The notes beneath the pieces were generated by a model. The model was not told the DNA's origin. It saw only the letters and a list, made by a program, of their open reading frames with translations, and made no database searches. Positions 24,640 through 33,909 of a DNA stretch of 64,000 nucleotides are shown in pieces (position 1 is the stretch's first letter; each line of letters begins with the position of its first letter). Location of the stretch: positions 42,965 through 106,964 of the forward strand of contig JAQSYI010000039.1 of NCBI GenBank assembly GCA_029256185.1, read 5' to 3'. The stretch comes from Paenibacillaceae bacterium (lineage in GTDB: Bacteria; Bacillota; Bacilli; Paenibacillales; NBRC-103111). The position numbers and the translations under genes were made by a program.

Positions 24640-25167
24640 TTAAGGTTGTTCATTTATTTTTTTCTCAAGAGTTTCCATTCTCTTGTCAATCAGCTTCAAC
24701 AGGTTTTTAATCTCCAGACTTTCTTTCTCCGCTTTGTAGGTGATGGCGAAATTAAGCAGCGCTTCCTGCTTGTCGCGGGCAGCCTGGCGGTTTTGGCTCA
24801 TCAGGATGAAGGGGGCCTGCAACGCCGATATGCAGGAGAGCGCCAGATTCAGCAGGATAAACGGCGGCTCATCAAATTTCACAGCGACCATGATGCTGTT
24901 CCAGAGCATCCACAGAACAAGGAATACGCAAAACCATATAATGAACCGCCAACTGCCTCCGAAATCGGCAACCTTATCGGCAAGGCGCTCCGAACGCGAG
25001 GTGCGCTTTTCCTGCTGCTCGGTCAGATGGCATTTGATTTTGGTGTTGTACTCATTCACAATCTGGGCGATCCGGGCCAATTGCTCGGTGCTCAGAGGGT
25101 CCAGCGGCACGTCCTTCTCCAATTCTTCTGTCAACAAATCCTGAATGACTTCAGAGGTATCGGCCAT
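24640..25167 (-). CDS. DUF1003 family membrane protein
   Basis: 175 residues. The core RLADKVADFGGSWRFIIWFCVFLVLWMLWN and PPFILLNLALSCISALQAPFILMSQNRQAARD has the two membrane helices and NRQ motif of DUF1003. A C-terminal coiled-coil stretch (KESLEIKNLLKLIDKRMETLEKK) follows. It begins 7 bases after the glycosidase stop on the same strand, so it belongs to that transcript. Function unknown. Confidence 0.85.
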   Translation of the reverse strand: MADTSEVIQDLLTEELEKDVPLDPLSTEQLARIAQIVNEYNTKIKCHLTEQQEKRTSRSERLADKVADFGGSWRFIIWFCVFLVLWMLWNSIMVAVKFDEPPFILLNLALSCISALQAPFILMSQNRQAARDKQEALLNFAITYKAEKESLEIKNLLKLIDKRMETLEKKINEQP

Positions 25168-25174
25168 GGTGCAG

Positions 25175-26932
25175 TCAACCCCCTTCTTCCTTCCACGACC
25201 TCTCGATGATGCGGAAGCCGTAGCCTTCCAGTGAGACAGTGAGCCGGCCGTCCTGAACGAAGACCTGCTCCCCGGTCAAAGCATCCTTCCAATCGTCGGC
25301 CTCCATGGGATGGCTGCACTCTCCCGGCTCCGGTGAATGATTGATCCACACCATAATATGGGATCCGGCGGCAATCCTCTCGTAGAGGAGGCAGGGACTG
25401 TCCTGGCCGGCCTGCAGCATCCTGTATCTGCCCCGGCAGAGGGCCGGAGTGTTACGTCTCAAGTGGATCATCATCTTGTAGAAGTCCCACAATTCTCCGT
25501 CTTGCTTATCCGGATCCCACTCCATGGATTTGCGGCACCCCGGGTCATTGTCTCCGGTCATGCCATATTCATCCCCGTAAAAAATACACGGGGTGCCTGG
25601 TGTAGTAAGCAGAAACAGCACAGCATGCTTGAGCTTGCGCTTATCCGGCAGACGGCTGGCCAGCCGGGCAGTATCATGGCTTCCCAGCAAGTTGAACAGC
25701 ACTTCATGGGCCTGCTGCGGGTAACGGACGGACAGCTTGGCGACAATTTCGGCGAAGGCGCCTGCGTTGAGGCTGTCTGCAGAGAAGAAGTCGAGAATTT
25801 TCATGGACAGAGGGTAATTCATCGCCGAATCAAACTGGTCGCCCTGCAGCCAGGGAGCAGCGTCGCTCCAGCATTCCCCGATAATATAAGCATCCGGGTT
25901 GATTTCCTTCACCGCCAGACGGAATTCCCTCCAGAAGCGCCGGTCGATCTCGTTGGCAACGTCCAGCCTCCAGCCGTCAATGCCGGTTTCCCGCATCCAG
26001 TACCGGGTCACTTCCAGCAGATAATCCCGCACTTCCGGATTGGCGGTATTGAGCTTGGGCATATGCCCGTAATTGCCGAAGGTTTCATAAAAAGGCTGTC
26101 CGTCCTCGCCCCTGATGGGATAGGAATGAATGTGAAACCAATCCTTGTACCGGGATTCCTCTCCATGCCGGAGAACATCGAGGAAGGGCTCAAACTGTTC
26201 GCTGCAATGGTTGAATACAGCATCCAGAACCACATAAATACCCTTCTTGTGGCATTTATCCACCAATTGCTTCAACTGTTCCATATCGCCCAGCAGCGGA
26301 TCTACTTGCTTGTAGTCTGAAATATCGTATTTGTGGCAGGAAGGGGAGGCGAACAAGGGAGTGAAGTAGATGGCGTTGACACCCAACTCCTCCAAATAGC
26401 CAAGCTTATTTGTTATCGCCTTGAGATTGCCTCCGTAAGAGGAATGAAGATCAGGCTCGCTGCCCCAAGGCAGCAATCCCTCCGAATCCTCCCTCTCTTC
26501 ATTGGGGGCGAACCGGTCGGGCATAATCTGGTAGAAAACAGCGTTCTTGGCCCATTCCGGCACCAAAAACAGATCGGCTTCATGCAGATAAGGGTATTCG
26601 AAGCAATTCCCCGGGTCCCCCGGAGCTGTTCCCTGAATGCCGCTCTCGCACAGCCATATTGCTTCCTCACCGGAGCGGAGGCGAAAGGCATAGACCATCC
26701 GCTTCAATGGAGGATTCAGATCGCATTGCCAGTAATCGAACAGGGAGTCGGCGGCGATCCGCTCCATCGGGCATTCTTGAACGGTATGCTGCCAATCGTA
26801 TTTGTCGCCGTGAAGGACGAATACTTCATCCGCATCATTGCGTTTGACACGCAACCGAAGATGAACAGTTGAGTCATTGTAGGCATATGCCCAGCTTCCC
26901 CCGGTCACATGATAAAGAGCTTCAGCAAGCAT
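25175..26932 (-). CDS. GH13 alpha-glycosidase, neopullulanase/cyclomaltodextrinase type
   Basis: 585 residues. N-terminal CBM34-like domain (about 1-125), catalytic barrel (about 130-490), C-terminal beta domain. Catalytic residues: nucleophile Asp in DGWRLDVANEI, acid/base Glu in IIGECWSD, Asp in GSHDTARL. The domain layout fits the GH13_20 group (neopullulanase, maltogenic amylase, cyclodextrinase); no signal peptide, so it is cytoplasmic. Start ATG after AAGGAGGAGTACGA. In line with a second glgC, it may act on glycogen or imported maltodextrins. Confidence 0.92.
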   Translation of the reverse strand: MLAEALYHVTGGSWAYAYNDSTVHLRLRVKRNDADEVFVLHGDKYDWQHTVQECPMERIAADSLFDYWQCDLNPPLKRMVYAFRLRSGEEAIWLCESGIQGTAPGDPGNCFEYPYLHEADLFLVPEWAKNAVFYQIMPDRFAPNEEREDSEGLLPWGSEPDLHSSYGGNLKAITNKLGYLEELGVNAIYFTPLFASPSCHKYDISDYKQVDPLLGDMEQLKQLVDKCHKKGIYVVLDAVFNHCSEQFEPFLDVLRHGEESRYKDWFHIHSYPIRGEDGQPFYETFGNYGHMPKLNTANPEVRDYLLEVTRYWMRETGIDGWRLDVANEIDRRFWREFRLAVKEINPDAYIIGECWSDAAPWLQGDQFDSAMNYPLSMKILDFFSADSLNAGAFAEIVAKLSVRYPQQAHEVLFNLLGSHDTARLASRLPDKRKLKHAVLFLLTTPGTPCIFYGDEYGMTGDNDPGCRKSMEWDPDKQDGELWDFYKMMIHLRRNTPALCRGRYRMLQAGQDSPCLLYERIAAGSHIMVWINHSPEPGECSHPMEADDWKDALTGEQVFVQDGRLTVSLEGYGFRIIERSWKEEGG

Positions 26933-26948
26933 TCGTACTCCTCCTTAA

Positions 26949-27058
26949 AAGTTTTTCGCTTACAGCGAGGCGCAGCAGCATGTAGAAAAACTGGCTTCGG
27001 AAGCATCAACTTAGTTTTTGCGTAAGCGAAAACTGGCTTCGGAAGCATCAACTTAGTT
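26949..27058. repeat. Dispersed copies of the 62-bp repeat family
   Basis: GTTTTTCGCTTACAG, GAGGCGCAGCAG, and two copies of AAACTGGCTTCGGAAGC-ATCAACTTAG. These share the modules of the 24426 repeats but with GGAAGC for GTAAGC and rearranged order. They flank the other end of the GH13 transcript. Confidence 0.75.
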
Positions 27059-27232
27059 GTGGTATATCCCTTGTGCTCTCTATAACCTAATATGGATGCC
27101 AAGAAACAACGAGCCGGCCGAATCCATCGGGATTGGCACTTTTTCGCCGGATTGGTGGACATCCCGCAAAAAAGTGCGCTACTATTAAAAAGAGATTCAC
27201 CAATCAAGCGCATGAACAAGATGAGGTGGCCC

Positions 27233-28414
27233 ATGAGAATTGTAATAGTGGATGATAATCCGATCAATCAGATGATCATAGGGAAAATTCTGGAAGATGC
27301 CGGCTACCGCAAATGTGTCACGCTGAATTCTGCCAAAGCGTTATTTGCCTACTTGGGGATGGAGCGTCCCGGCGGAGAATACGAAGAGGGCAATCCCGAC
27401 CTGATTCTCATGGATATGATGATGCCTGAGATAGATGGAATTGAAGCTTGCCGCAGGCTGCAGGAGGTGGACCGGCTTCGCGATATTCCCATTATTATTG
27501 TTACGGCGCTGAATGATTCGCTGAAGCTTGCTGAAGCACTGGATATGGGAGCAACCGATTATGTGACCAAGCCCATCAACAAGGTGGAGCTGCTGGCGCG
27601 GATTCGTCTGGCTTTGCGGCTCCGTTCGGAGCTGCATTGGCATAAAGCCAAGGAGCGGGATATGTCCCTGGAGCTTGCCCTGGCCAAGCAAGTGCAGGAA
27701 ACTGTACTCAGCAAGCCGTTAGTGGAAGAAAATTTGCGCATCGAGGCGGTCTATATGCCGTCGAAGATGCTGGCCGGCGATTTCTACGCCTGGCATCCCT
27801 TGGGGCAAGGCAGATACGGCGTCATTATTCTCGATATGATGGGTCACGGGATCTCCTCCTCGCTCATGTGCATGTACATAGCCTCTGCCCTGCAGGGAGC
27901 CCTGATGCGCAATCCGGACCCGGCTGAAGTCATTAAGGTGCTTAATGAATATATGGTGCATCTGCATAACAAGGAGAAGTGGGTCCGTTATTATTTCACC
28001 GCCATTTATTTTATTCTTGATCCGGTTAACCGTACGATCGAATATGTGAACGCGGGCCATCCCCCGGGATTGATCATGATTGACGGCAAGGAGCTGAAGC
28101 GTTTGTCTGCGGGAACATGCGCCGTCGGCTTCGACGATCCCATCGAAGTATCGAAGGGCATCATCACATACGAGCACCACGTGAAGATGCTGTTGTTCAC
28201 AGACGGGCTGCTGGAATTATGCTCTGCGGACTGGGATACGGCTACGGATACGATTGAGGCCAATATGCGTGATAAGCCGGACATAAGCCTGGAGGAGCAT
28301 ATCGGACTGCTGACGAACGCTGAAGGAATGGCCGGCAGCCGGGATGATTTTTGCATGGTAGCCATTGAGGCGGGCAGCCGCTGCGGTTCTCGGGGAAACG
28401 GGGGGAGAACATGA
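27233..28414 (+). CDS. Response regulator with PP2C (SpoIIE/RsbU-type) phosphatase
   Basis: 393 residues: receiver domain 1-125 (acidic pair D7/D8, phospho-acceptor D61 in LILMDMMMPE, T91, K113), a short coiled linker, then a PPM/SpoIIE phosphatase domain (DFYAWHPLG, IILDMMGHGISSSLM, NAGHPPGLI, LLFTDGLLE). Such enzymes dephosphorylate RsbV-type anti-anti-sigma factors to free SigB. The ATG at 27233 was chosen because MRIVIVDDNP is the receiver start. It overlaps the next kinase gene by 4 bases, implying that kinase controls the phosphatase. rsbV-rsbW-sigB lie 10 kb downstream. Confidence 0.92.
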   Translation: MRIVIVDDNPINQMIIGKILEDAGYRKCVTLNSAKALFAYLGMERPGGEYEEGNPDLILMDMMMPEIDGIEACRRLQEVDRLRDIPIIIVTALNDSLKLAEALDMGATDYVTKPINKVELLARIRLALRLRSELHWHKAKERDMSLELALAKQVQETVLSKPLVEENLRIEAVYMPSKMLAGDFYAWHPLGQGRYGVIILDMMGHGISSSLMCMYIASALQGALMRNPDPAEVIKVLNEYMVHLHNKEKWVRYYFTAIYFILDPVNRTIEYVNAGHPPGLIMIDGKELKRLSAGTCAVGFDDPIEVSKGIITYEHHVKMLLFTDGLLELCSADWDTATDTIEANMRDKPDISLEEHIGLLTNAEGMAGSRDDFCMVAIEAGSRCGSRGNGGRT

Positions 28415-31212
28415 CAATAAGAAGTAAGCTCCTTGTCGGATTCGGAATCCTGTTGTTCATCATGTTTGCCATGGCGGGCTTGGGAATTAACCGCTTGACG
28501 GCAATGAATAAGAGCATTGGCGATACATACGACATTCTGTACGGCAATGTGAAGCTCAATCAGCGGCTGCAGCAGAATATCAGCGAAATCGGCCGCAACA
28601 TGATCACGCTGATCCTGAATGAATCCTCTGATGATATCTCGGTCAAAATGGCAAATATTGAGAAGAATGATACCGCTCTGCGTCAAATCTTCAATGAAAT
28701 GAGAATCGATTACGAGAATGCGGAGCAGCTTCAGGTGACAGAAGGGGTCATTGAATCGGGGAACCGGTATCTGGCCTACAAGGACCGGATCGTGGAGCTT
28801 ATGACGAAGGGAAATACCGAGGGAGCCGTCCGTCTGCGCAGTGAAGAGGGCTTGAAGCTGCAAATGGAAATTCAGGCCGGGGCCGGAGCCTTCGTCAATT
28901 ATCATGAGCGGAAGATGGACCAGATTCTGGCCGACGGGTCTGCGGAGAACCGGAGAACCTTGCAGATGACCATCGGGCTCACCCTGATTGGATTGCTGCT
29001 GTCGCTGGGCATCACTTATTGGATTATCCAGAGCATTACCAGAGGTTTCAATATCCTGTCCCAGTTGATTGGCCAGATGCCCAATTCTTCTCCCAATGAC
29101 CACATGCTTAGCGCCGCGGCGTTGTCAAGAGATGAAATTGGAGAAGTCGTCCAGCTGTTTCTCCGCATGGCCGGAGATTTGGAGCAAACACGGGCCATTG
29201 AGCAGGAGTACAGCAAAAGAAATGAAGATGAGGTGTGGCTGAAGAGCAGTGTTACCAACATCATGGTGCTGCTTCAGGAAAAAACCGATTTAAGCGGAGT
29301 CGGTGACTTGTTTATCCGGCAGCTCGCTCCGTCGGTAGGCGCTGTGTATGGAGGCGTATATATTGTAACAGAGCAGGGAGAAGGGCGGATTCTGGAGCTT
29401 GCGGGCACCTATGCTCTTGACGGAGAACGGCATGGCCGCAGCTTCCTGTTGGGCCAGGGACTGGTTGGGCAATGTGCATTGGACAAGCAACGGATCCGCC
29501 TGTCCAGGCCCCCCGAGGATTATTTGCGGGTTGCACTGGCACAGGGAGAGCTGGCATTGGGTGAGGTGCTGGTTATTCCCGTAGCCTATGAGGGCAGGGT
29601 TCTGGCTGTAATGGAGCTTGCCTCGCTGACTTCCTTCACTGCGCTGCACAACCGGCTGCTGGAACAGTTATCCGAGCACCTGGGGATTATTCTTAACAGC
29701 ATCAATGGACGCATGAAAGTGGAAGAGCTGCTCCGGACCTCCCAACTGCTGACAGAAGAACTGCAGAGCCAGTCCGAGGAGCTATTGTCCCAGCAGGATG
29801 AATTGAGAACCTCCTATGACAGGCTTGAGCAGCAGGCGAGGGCCTTGCAAGAATCCGAAGAACTGCTGCAGCAGCAGTCCGAGGAGCTGACAGTCACCAA
29901 CGAGGAACTGACGTTGAAGACGGCGTTGCTGGAGGAACAGGTCCGTGTGACCAATGAGAAGAACCGGGAGGTTGAACTGGCTAATCAGGTGCTCGAGCAT
30001 CAGGCGGTGGAATTGGAGATTGCCTCCAAGTATAAGACGGAGTTTCTGGCCAATATGTCCCACGAGCTAAGGACCCCTCTTAACAGCATGATGATCCTGT
30101 CCCGGATGCTGGAAGAGAATAAGGACGGCAACTTGAACGCGAAGCAGAGGGAGTACGCTTCTACTATCCACAGCGCGGGTGAAGATTTGTTGCGGCTAAT
30201 CGATGATGTGTTGGACTTGTCCAAGGTGGAGGCTGGCCATATGGAAATTCAGCCGGAGCGGGTCCTGCTTTCCAATATCCTGCATTATGTCAAGCGCAGC
30301 TTCGAGTCTGTAGCAGAACGGACGGGAGTGGAGCTTCTTGTGGAGGTTCAGGAGGGACTGCCGGATTCTCTGGTGACAGACGAGAAGCGGCTTACCCAGA
30401 TTGTCGGCAACCTGCTGTCCAACGCATTCAAATTCACTACGGCCGGCTCGGTAACCTTCTCCGTGGCCCATGTTGACGTATCGTGGAGCTTCATTGTCAA
30501 AGATACTGGGATCGGTATTCCGGCCAATAAGCTGGAGGAAATATTCCATGCTTTCAGGCAGGCCAATGGCACCACCAACCGTACCTACGGAGGAACAGGT
30601 CTTGGCCTGTCTATCAGCCGGCAGCTGTCCAAGCTGTTGCAAGGGTCGATTACAGTAGAAAGCGTAGTGGGCGGGGGAAGCGTCTTTACCCTGATCATCC
30701 CCGATATGAGTGAAATGGTTGCGGCCAAGCCATTGGTGGCCACGGCCATGTTCGTGGCGCCGCCTGCGCCGGAGAGCCTTCCTGAAGCGGGCTCTGAGCA
30801 GACAGTCCAAGATGAGCTGAATCAGGAGAGAACGGAACTGGACGGCAAGCGCCTTCTGCTGGTGGATGATGACATCCGCAATCTGTTTGCATTGTCCTCT
30901 GTGCTGGAAGATTACGGATTTAAGGTTTCTTTCGCCGAGAATGGGCATGAGGCAGTCACCATTCTGCGTAATAATCCGGATTTTGATCTTATACTGATGG
31001 ATATTATGATGCCGCAGATGGATGGTTATGAGGCCATGCAAACGATCCGGGCCATGCCTGGTATGAAAGGCCTCCCGATTATTGCCCTTACGGCCAAGGC
31101 CATGCACGAGGATCGGGATAAATGCTTGCGGGCCGGAGCCTCGGATTACTTGACAAAGCCCATCGATTTGCAGCAGCTGTTGTCTCTGATCAAGATGTGG
31201 CTGCATGAATAG
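28411..31212 (+). CDS. Hybrid sensor histidine kinase with GAF and receiver domains
   Basis: 933 residues: membrane helix 6-27, extracytoplasmic four-helix (4HB_MCP-like) sensor to about 185, helix 187-208, HAMP-like linker, GAF domain (about 295-440), long Gln/Glu-rich coiled coil (about 445-535), HisKA with H551 (NMSHELRTPLNS), HATPase_c, and a C-terminal receiver with acceptor D864 (LMDIMMPQMDG). The domain order matches the environmental-stress hybrid kinases found beside RsbU-like phosphatases in Paenibacillaceae. Start ATG overlaps the phosphatase stop (ATGA). Confidence 0.92.
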   Translation: MTIRSKLLVGFGILLFIMFAMAGLGINRLTAMNKSIGDTYDILYGNVKLNQRLQQNISEIGRNMITLILNESSDDISVKMANIEKNDTALRQIFNEMRIDYENAEQLQVTEGVIESGNRYLAYKDRIVELMTKGNTEGAVRLRSEEGLKLQMEIQAGAGAFVNYHERKMDQILADGSAENRRTLQMTIGLTLIGLLLSLGITYWIIQSITRGFNILSQLIGQMPNSSPNDHMLSAAALSRDEIGEVVQLFLRMAGDLEQTRAIEQEYSKRNEDEVWLKSSVTNIMVLLQEKTDLSGVGDLFIRQLAPSVGAVYGGVYIVTEQGEGRILELAGTYALDGERHGRSFLLGQGLVGQCALDKQRIRLSRPPEDYLRVALAQGELALGEVLVIPVAYEGRVLAVMELASLTSFTALHNRLLEQLSEHLGIILNSINGRMKVEELLRTSQLLTEELQSQSEELLSQQDELRTSYDRLEQQARALQESEELLQQQSEELTVTNEELTLKTALLEEQVRVTNEKNREVELANQVLEHQAVELEIASKYKTEFLANMSHELRTPLNSMMILSRMLEENKDGNLNAKQREYASTIHSAGEDLLRLIDDVLDLSKVEAGHMEIQPERVLLSNILHYVKRSFESVAERTGVELLVEVQEGLPDSLVTDEKRLTQIVGNLLSNAFKFTTAGSVTFSVAHVDVSWSFIVKDTGIGIPANKLEEIFHAFRQANGTTNRTYGGTGLGLSISRQLSKLLQGSITVESVVGGGSVFTLIIPDMSEMVAAKPLVATAMFVAPPAPESLPEAGSEQTVQDELNQERTELDGKRLLLVDDDIRNLFALSSVLEDYGFKVSFAENGHEAVTILRNNPDFDLILMDIMMPQMDGYEAMQTIRAMPGMKGLPIIALTAKAMHEDRDKCLRAGASDYLTKPIDLQQLLSLIKMWLHE

Positions 31213-31256
31213 GGACAAGCTTGGCTGCAAACCCATTTATTACGGAGGTTATCGTT

Positions 31257-32528
31257 ATGGAAACCATGGAACCTGTACAAATTCTGCTCGTTGATGATCA
31301 CCCGGAGAATTTGCTTGCGCTTGAAGCGGTGCTGCAGGATGACAGATACAGCCTCGTGAGAGCGTCGTCCGGACAAGAGGCGCTGCGGAAGGTGCTGCAG
31401 GGGGATTTTGCTGTTATTGTAATGGATGTGCAGATGCCGGAGATGGACGGCTTCGAAACCGCCAAGTTTATCAAGATGCGGGGCAAATCCAAGGATACGC
31501 CCATCATCTTCATCACTGCCGCCGAACAAAGCTCGTCCATCTATTCGATGGCCTATTCCGTAGGGGCTATCGATTATATCCGCAAGCCGTTCCTGCCGGA
31601 GATGCTGAAGTCCAAGATTGACGGATTCGTCCGTCTTCATATAAGCAGCCAACGGTTGGCCCACCAGGCCGCGCTGCTGCAGAAGCAGACCGAAGAGCTG
31701 GAGAGGGCGAACAGGGAAGCCATAGAAGCCTCCTTGGTCAAAACCCGCTTTCTCGCCACCATGAGCCACGAGCTGCGGACGCCAATGAATGGGGTGATGG
31801 GGGTGGCGGATTTGCTGCTCTCTACGGAGCTTACAGATGAGCAGCGCATGTATGTGGAGACTATTCTGAACAGCGGCGGGGCCTTGCTTCGGATCATGAA
31901 TGACATCCTGGATTTCTCCAAGATGGAGTCCGGCCGCATGAAGCTGATCGAAATGCCATTCGACCTGAATGCGACTGTGGCCGAAACGGCGGAGCTGTTC
32001 TTGGTGAAGGCGCGCCAAAAGGAAATTAATCTGGAAATCGGCATAGAGCCCGGTACACCCCGTCTATTGTACGGGGATGACAACAGGCTGCGGCAAATTC
32101 TGATTAATCTGATCGGCAACGCTGTGAAATTCACCGATTCGGGGGAAATTCATATCGGGGCAAGGTGCCTGGAGGGGCCGGTCAGCGATTGCTTCAGCAA
32201 GCAGACCGGCAAGGCCGAGTCCGGTGAGAAGAGGGAATGCTACCATATGGAATTCCGGATAACCGATACCGGCGAAGGAATCCCCCCCAAACGGGAGGGA
32301 GAGCTGTTTCGCCCCTTCACCCAGTTGTCTCCTTATATGACGCGCAAGCATGAAGGGACCGGTCTGGGGCTGTCCATCTGCAAGTTCTTAGTTGAGCTGA
32401 TGGGAGGAAAAATCTGGTACGAGCCTCCGGCAGACGGGCCAGGCTCCGTATTTGCCTTCACGCTGTGGCTAAGCTCTGTGGATATGAACGCCTCTGTTTC
32501 AGAGCTTATGGAAGAGGGTAGTAAGTAG
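31257..32528 (+). CDS. Receiver-histidine kinase (cytoplasmic hybrid)
   Basis: 423 residues: N-terminal receiver with acceptor D57 (VIVMDVQMPE), HisKA with H171 (FLATMSHELRTPMNGVMG) and HATPase_c (NLIGNAVKFTDSG, GTGLGLSICKFLVELMGG). No membrane segment, so its receiver probably takes phosphate from another protein, such as the hybrid kinase 45 bases upstream. ATG 31257 has CGGAGG 8 bases before it; a TTG at 31221 is in frame but unsupported. Its 3' end contains the SigB promoter of the next gene. Confidence 0.9.
   Translation: METMEPVQILLVDDHPENLLALEAVLQDDRYSLVRASSGQEALRKVLQGDFAVIVMDVQMPEMDGFETAKFIKMRGKSKDTPIIFITAAEQSSSIYSMAYSVGAIDYIRKPFLPEMLKSKIDGFVRLHISSQRLAHQAALLQKQTEELERANREAIEASLVKTRFLATMSHELRTPMNGVMGVADLLLSTELTDEQRMYVETILNSGGALLRIMNDILDFSKMESGRMKLIEMPFDLNATVAETAELFLVKARQKEINLEIGIEPGTPRLLYGDDNRLRQILINLIGNAVKFTDSGEIHIGARCLEGPVSDCFSKQTGKAESGEKRECYHMEFRITDTGEGIPPKREGELFRPFTQLSPYMTRKHEGTGLGLSICKFLVELMGGKIWYEPPADGPGSVFAFTLWLSSVDMNASVSELMEEGSK
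32496..32521 (+). promoter_or_regulatory. SigB promoter for the general stress protein gene
   Basis: GTTTCA-N14-GGGTAG, matching the SigB pattern GTTTnn-N13-15-GGGTAT. It is embedded in the last codons of the kinase gene, 76 bases before the start codon of the general stress gene. Confidence 0.75.
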
Positions 32529-32596
32529 TAGGCGGCGGACGAGCCGCTCAAGGCCCAAATTCAGATCCAAAAGGATCGCTCAAGGAGGCGTAATCC

Positions 32597-33031
32597 ATGA
32601 CTATTAAGCTGGTAAGAAACGAGGAAGAAGCAAGCGAGGTTATTGTGGAGCTGCAGAATCAGGGCTATCTGGCGGAAAACATTTATGCCTTGGCACATGA
32701 TAAAGAACGTACAGCTGCTATCGTAGAGGGATCGGATGCCAATCATGTCGGCGTGGCGGAGCAGGGAATAATCCGGACAGTGGCCAATCTGTTCCGCTCC
32801 AGAGGGGAAGAGCTGATTGCCAAGATGGAGTCTTTGGGAATTTCCCGGCCGGAGGCGGAGCATTATGAACAGTTGCTGGACAACGGGGACATTCTTATTG
32901 TGACGTGGCCGGGAGCTATTGAGCAGGAGGACTACAACCCTGAGCTGGAGAGGGACAGAGACCGGGCGCCGCTTGAGCCTGTCGTTAATCCCCTGCTCTT
33001 CGCCGGCACGGATCCGAATCGGTTTCAATAG
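32597..33031 (+). CDS. General stress protein 17M-like (YflT family)
   Basis: 144 residues. MTIKLVRNEEEASEVIVELQNQGYLAENIYALAHDKERT is the N-terminal fold of the GSP17M domain, which occurs in SigB-regulated proteins such as YflT of Bacillus. The C-terminus is acidic and Pro-rich. ATG with AAGGAGGCG upstream. It carries a well-matched SigB promoter and follows the PP2C/kinase cluster, so it is a likely output of that stress pathway. Molecular function unknown. Confidence 0.82.
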   Translation: MTIKLVRNEEEASEVIVELQNQGYLAENIYALAHDKERTAAIVEGSDANHVGVAEQGIIRTVANLFRSRGEELIAKMESLGISRPEAEHYEQLLDNGDILIVTWPGAIEQEDYNPELERDRDRAPLEPVVNPLLFAGTDPNRFQ

Positions 33032-33070
33032 AGGGAACAGACATGAACGCAGATAGGGAGGAGGATTCCT

Positions 33071-33721
33071 ATGACGGCAGGATTGAAGGTTATGGTGACC
33101 ACAGGAAGTCTGGTGGCGCTTACAGGCGGTTGGCTGTTGTTCCAAGAATTTACAACTCCGACACAACCGGCAGAGCCGGTGGGACTCCTATTCAATCCTG
33201 CCGCCATCTCCCTTATCTCCTTTGCAGAAGACAACGCTGCTGCAGCGCTGCCGGTGAGCAGGCTGACCACGCTGCAGCCGGCTGATGCGCGAATAGACGC
33301 TCCGGCTTCGCCGCCGGAGCCCGCTTTCACCGCGGAGGACCAGACCTTCGGGTCGGTAGAGGGCGTAACCTTGCTGGATAACAAGAAGAGCGTGATAGAG
33401 AAAAAGGGTGCACCCGTGACGAAGCGGGCCGATTCACGGATACTCGATATGGAGATATTCGATTACGGCGAATGGGAAATCGCCTTCCGCGATAAGGATA
33501 TCCTCTATGTGGCTGTAGAGGCGGAGGCGCAAGAAATCGAGATAGACGGTGTCCGTCATTCCCTTAACAAAGAGGCGTTGAACGATTCCCTGGGCGAGCC
33601 GGATTTCCTGGCTGAGGACGGTTGGGTTTATATCCGGAAACAAGGGGCAATCAAGCTATACTTTGATCAGGACAGCGGCGATTTATCCTCCATTCATTAC
33701 TTTCATTCCACAGGCATCTAG
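33071..33721 (+). CDS. Exported or membrane-anchored protein of unknown function
   Basis: 216 residues. An N-terminal hydrophobic segment (VMVTTGSLVALTGGWLLF, about 8-25) acts as signal or anchor, then an Ala/Pro-rich linker (about 50-95), then a compact C-terminal domain (VTLLDNKKSVIEKKGAPVTK ... ALNDSLGEPDFLAEDGWVYI) with two 'GxP' turns, as in small BLIP/SmpA-like repeats. I do not recognise the family. Start has GGGAGGAGG upstream. It ends next to a hairpin-poor gap before the FAD gene pair. Confidence 0.6.
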   Translation: MTAGLKVMVTTGSLVALTGGWLLFQEFTTPTQPAEPVGLLFNPAAISLISFAEDNAAAALPVSRLTTLQPADARIDAPASPPEPAFTAEDQTFGSVEGVTLLDNKKSVIEKKGAPVTKRADSRILDMEIFDYGEWEIAFRDKDILYVAVEAEAQEIEIDGVRHSLNKEALNDSLGEPDFLAEDGWVYIRKQGAIKLYFDQDSGDLSSIHYFHSTGI

Positions 33722-33909
33722 CCTGTGTTTTTTTTCGCCTTATGGAGCCGGGCCAGACGGCCTGTCAGAATCTGAATTGAAATTTGAAGGTTTCTATAGA
33801 TTTGTTTATTTATGATTGTCTGTCCGTAAGCTACTCTAAAACAGTAAAGTCTGCCTAACATGCGTTGAATGGCGGATAGATCAAGCAGGATGAGAAGAGG
33901 GATGCCAAG

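Noticed and set aside
28006..29103. Antisense frame across the phosphatase-kinase junction
   Set aside because: Spans two well-supported coupled genes; shadow of high-GC codons.
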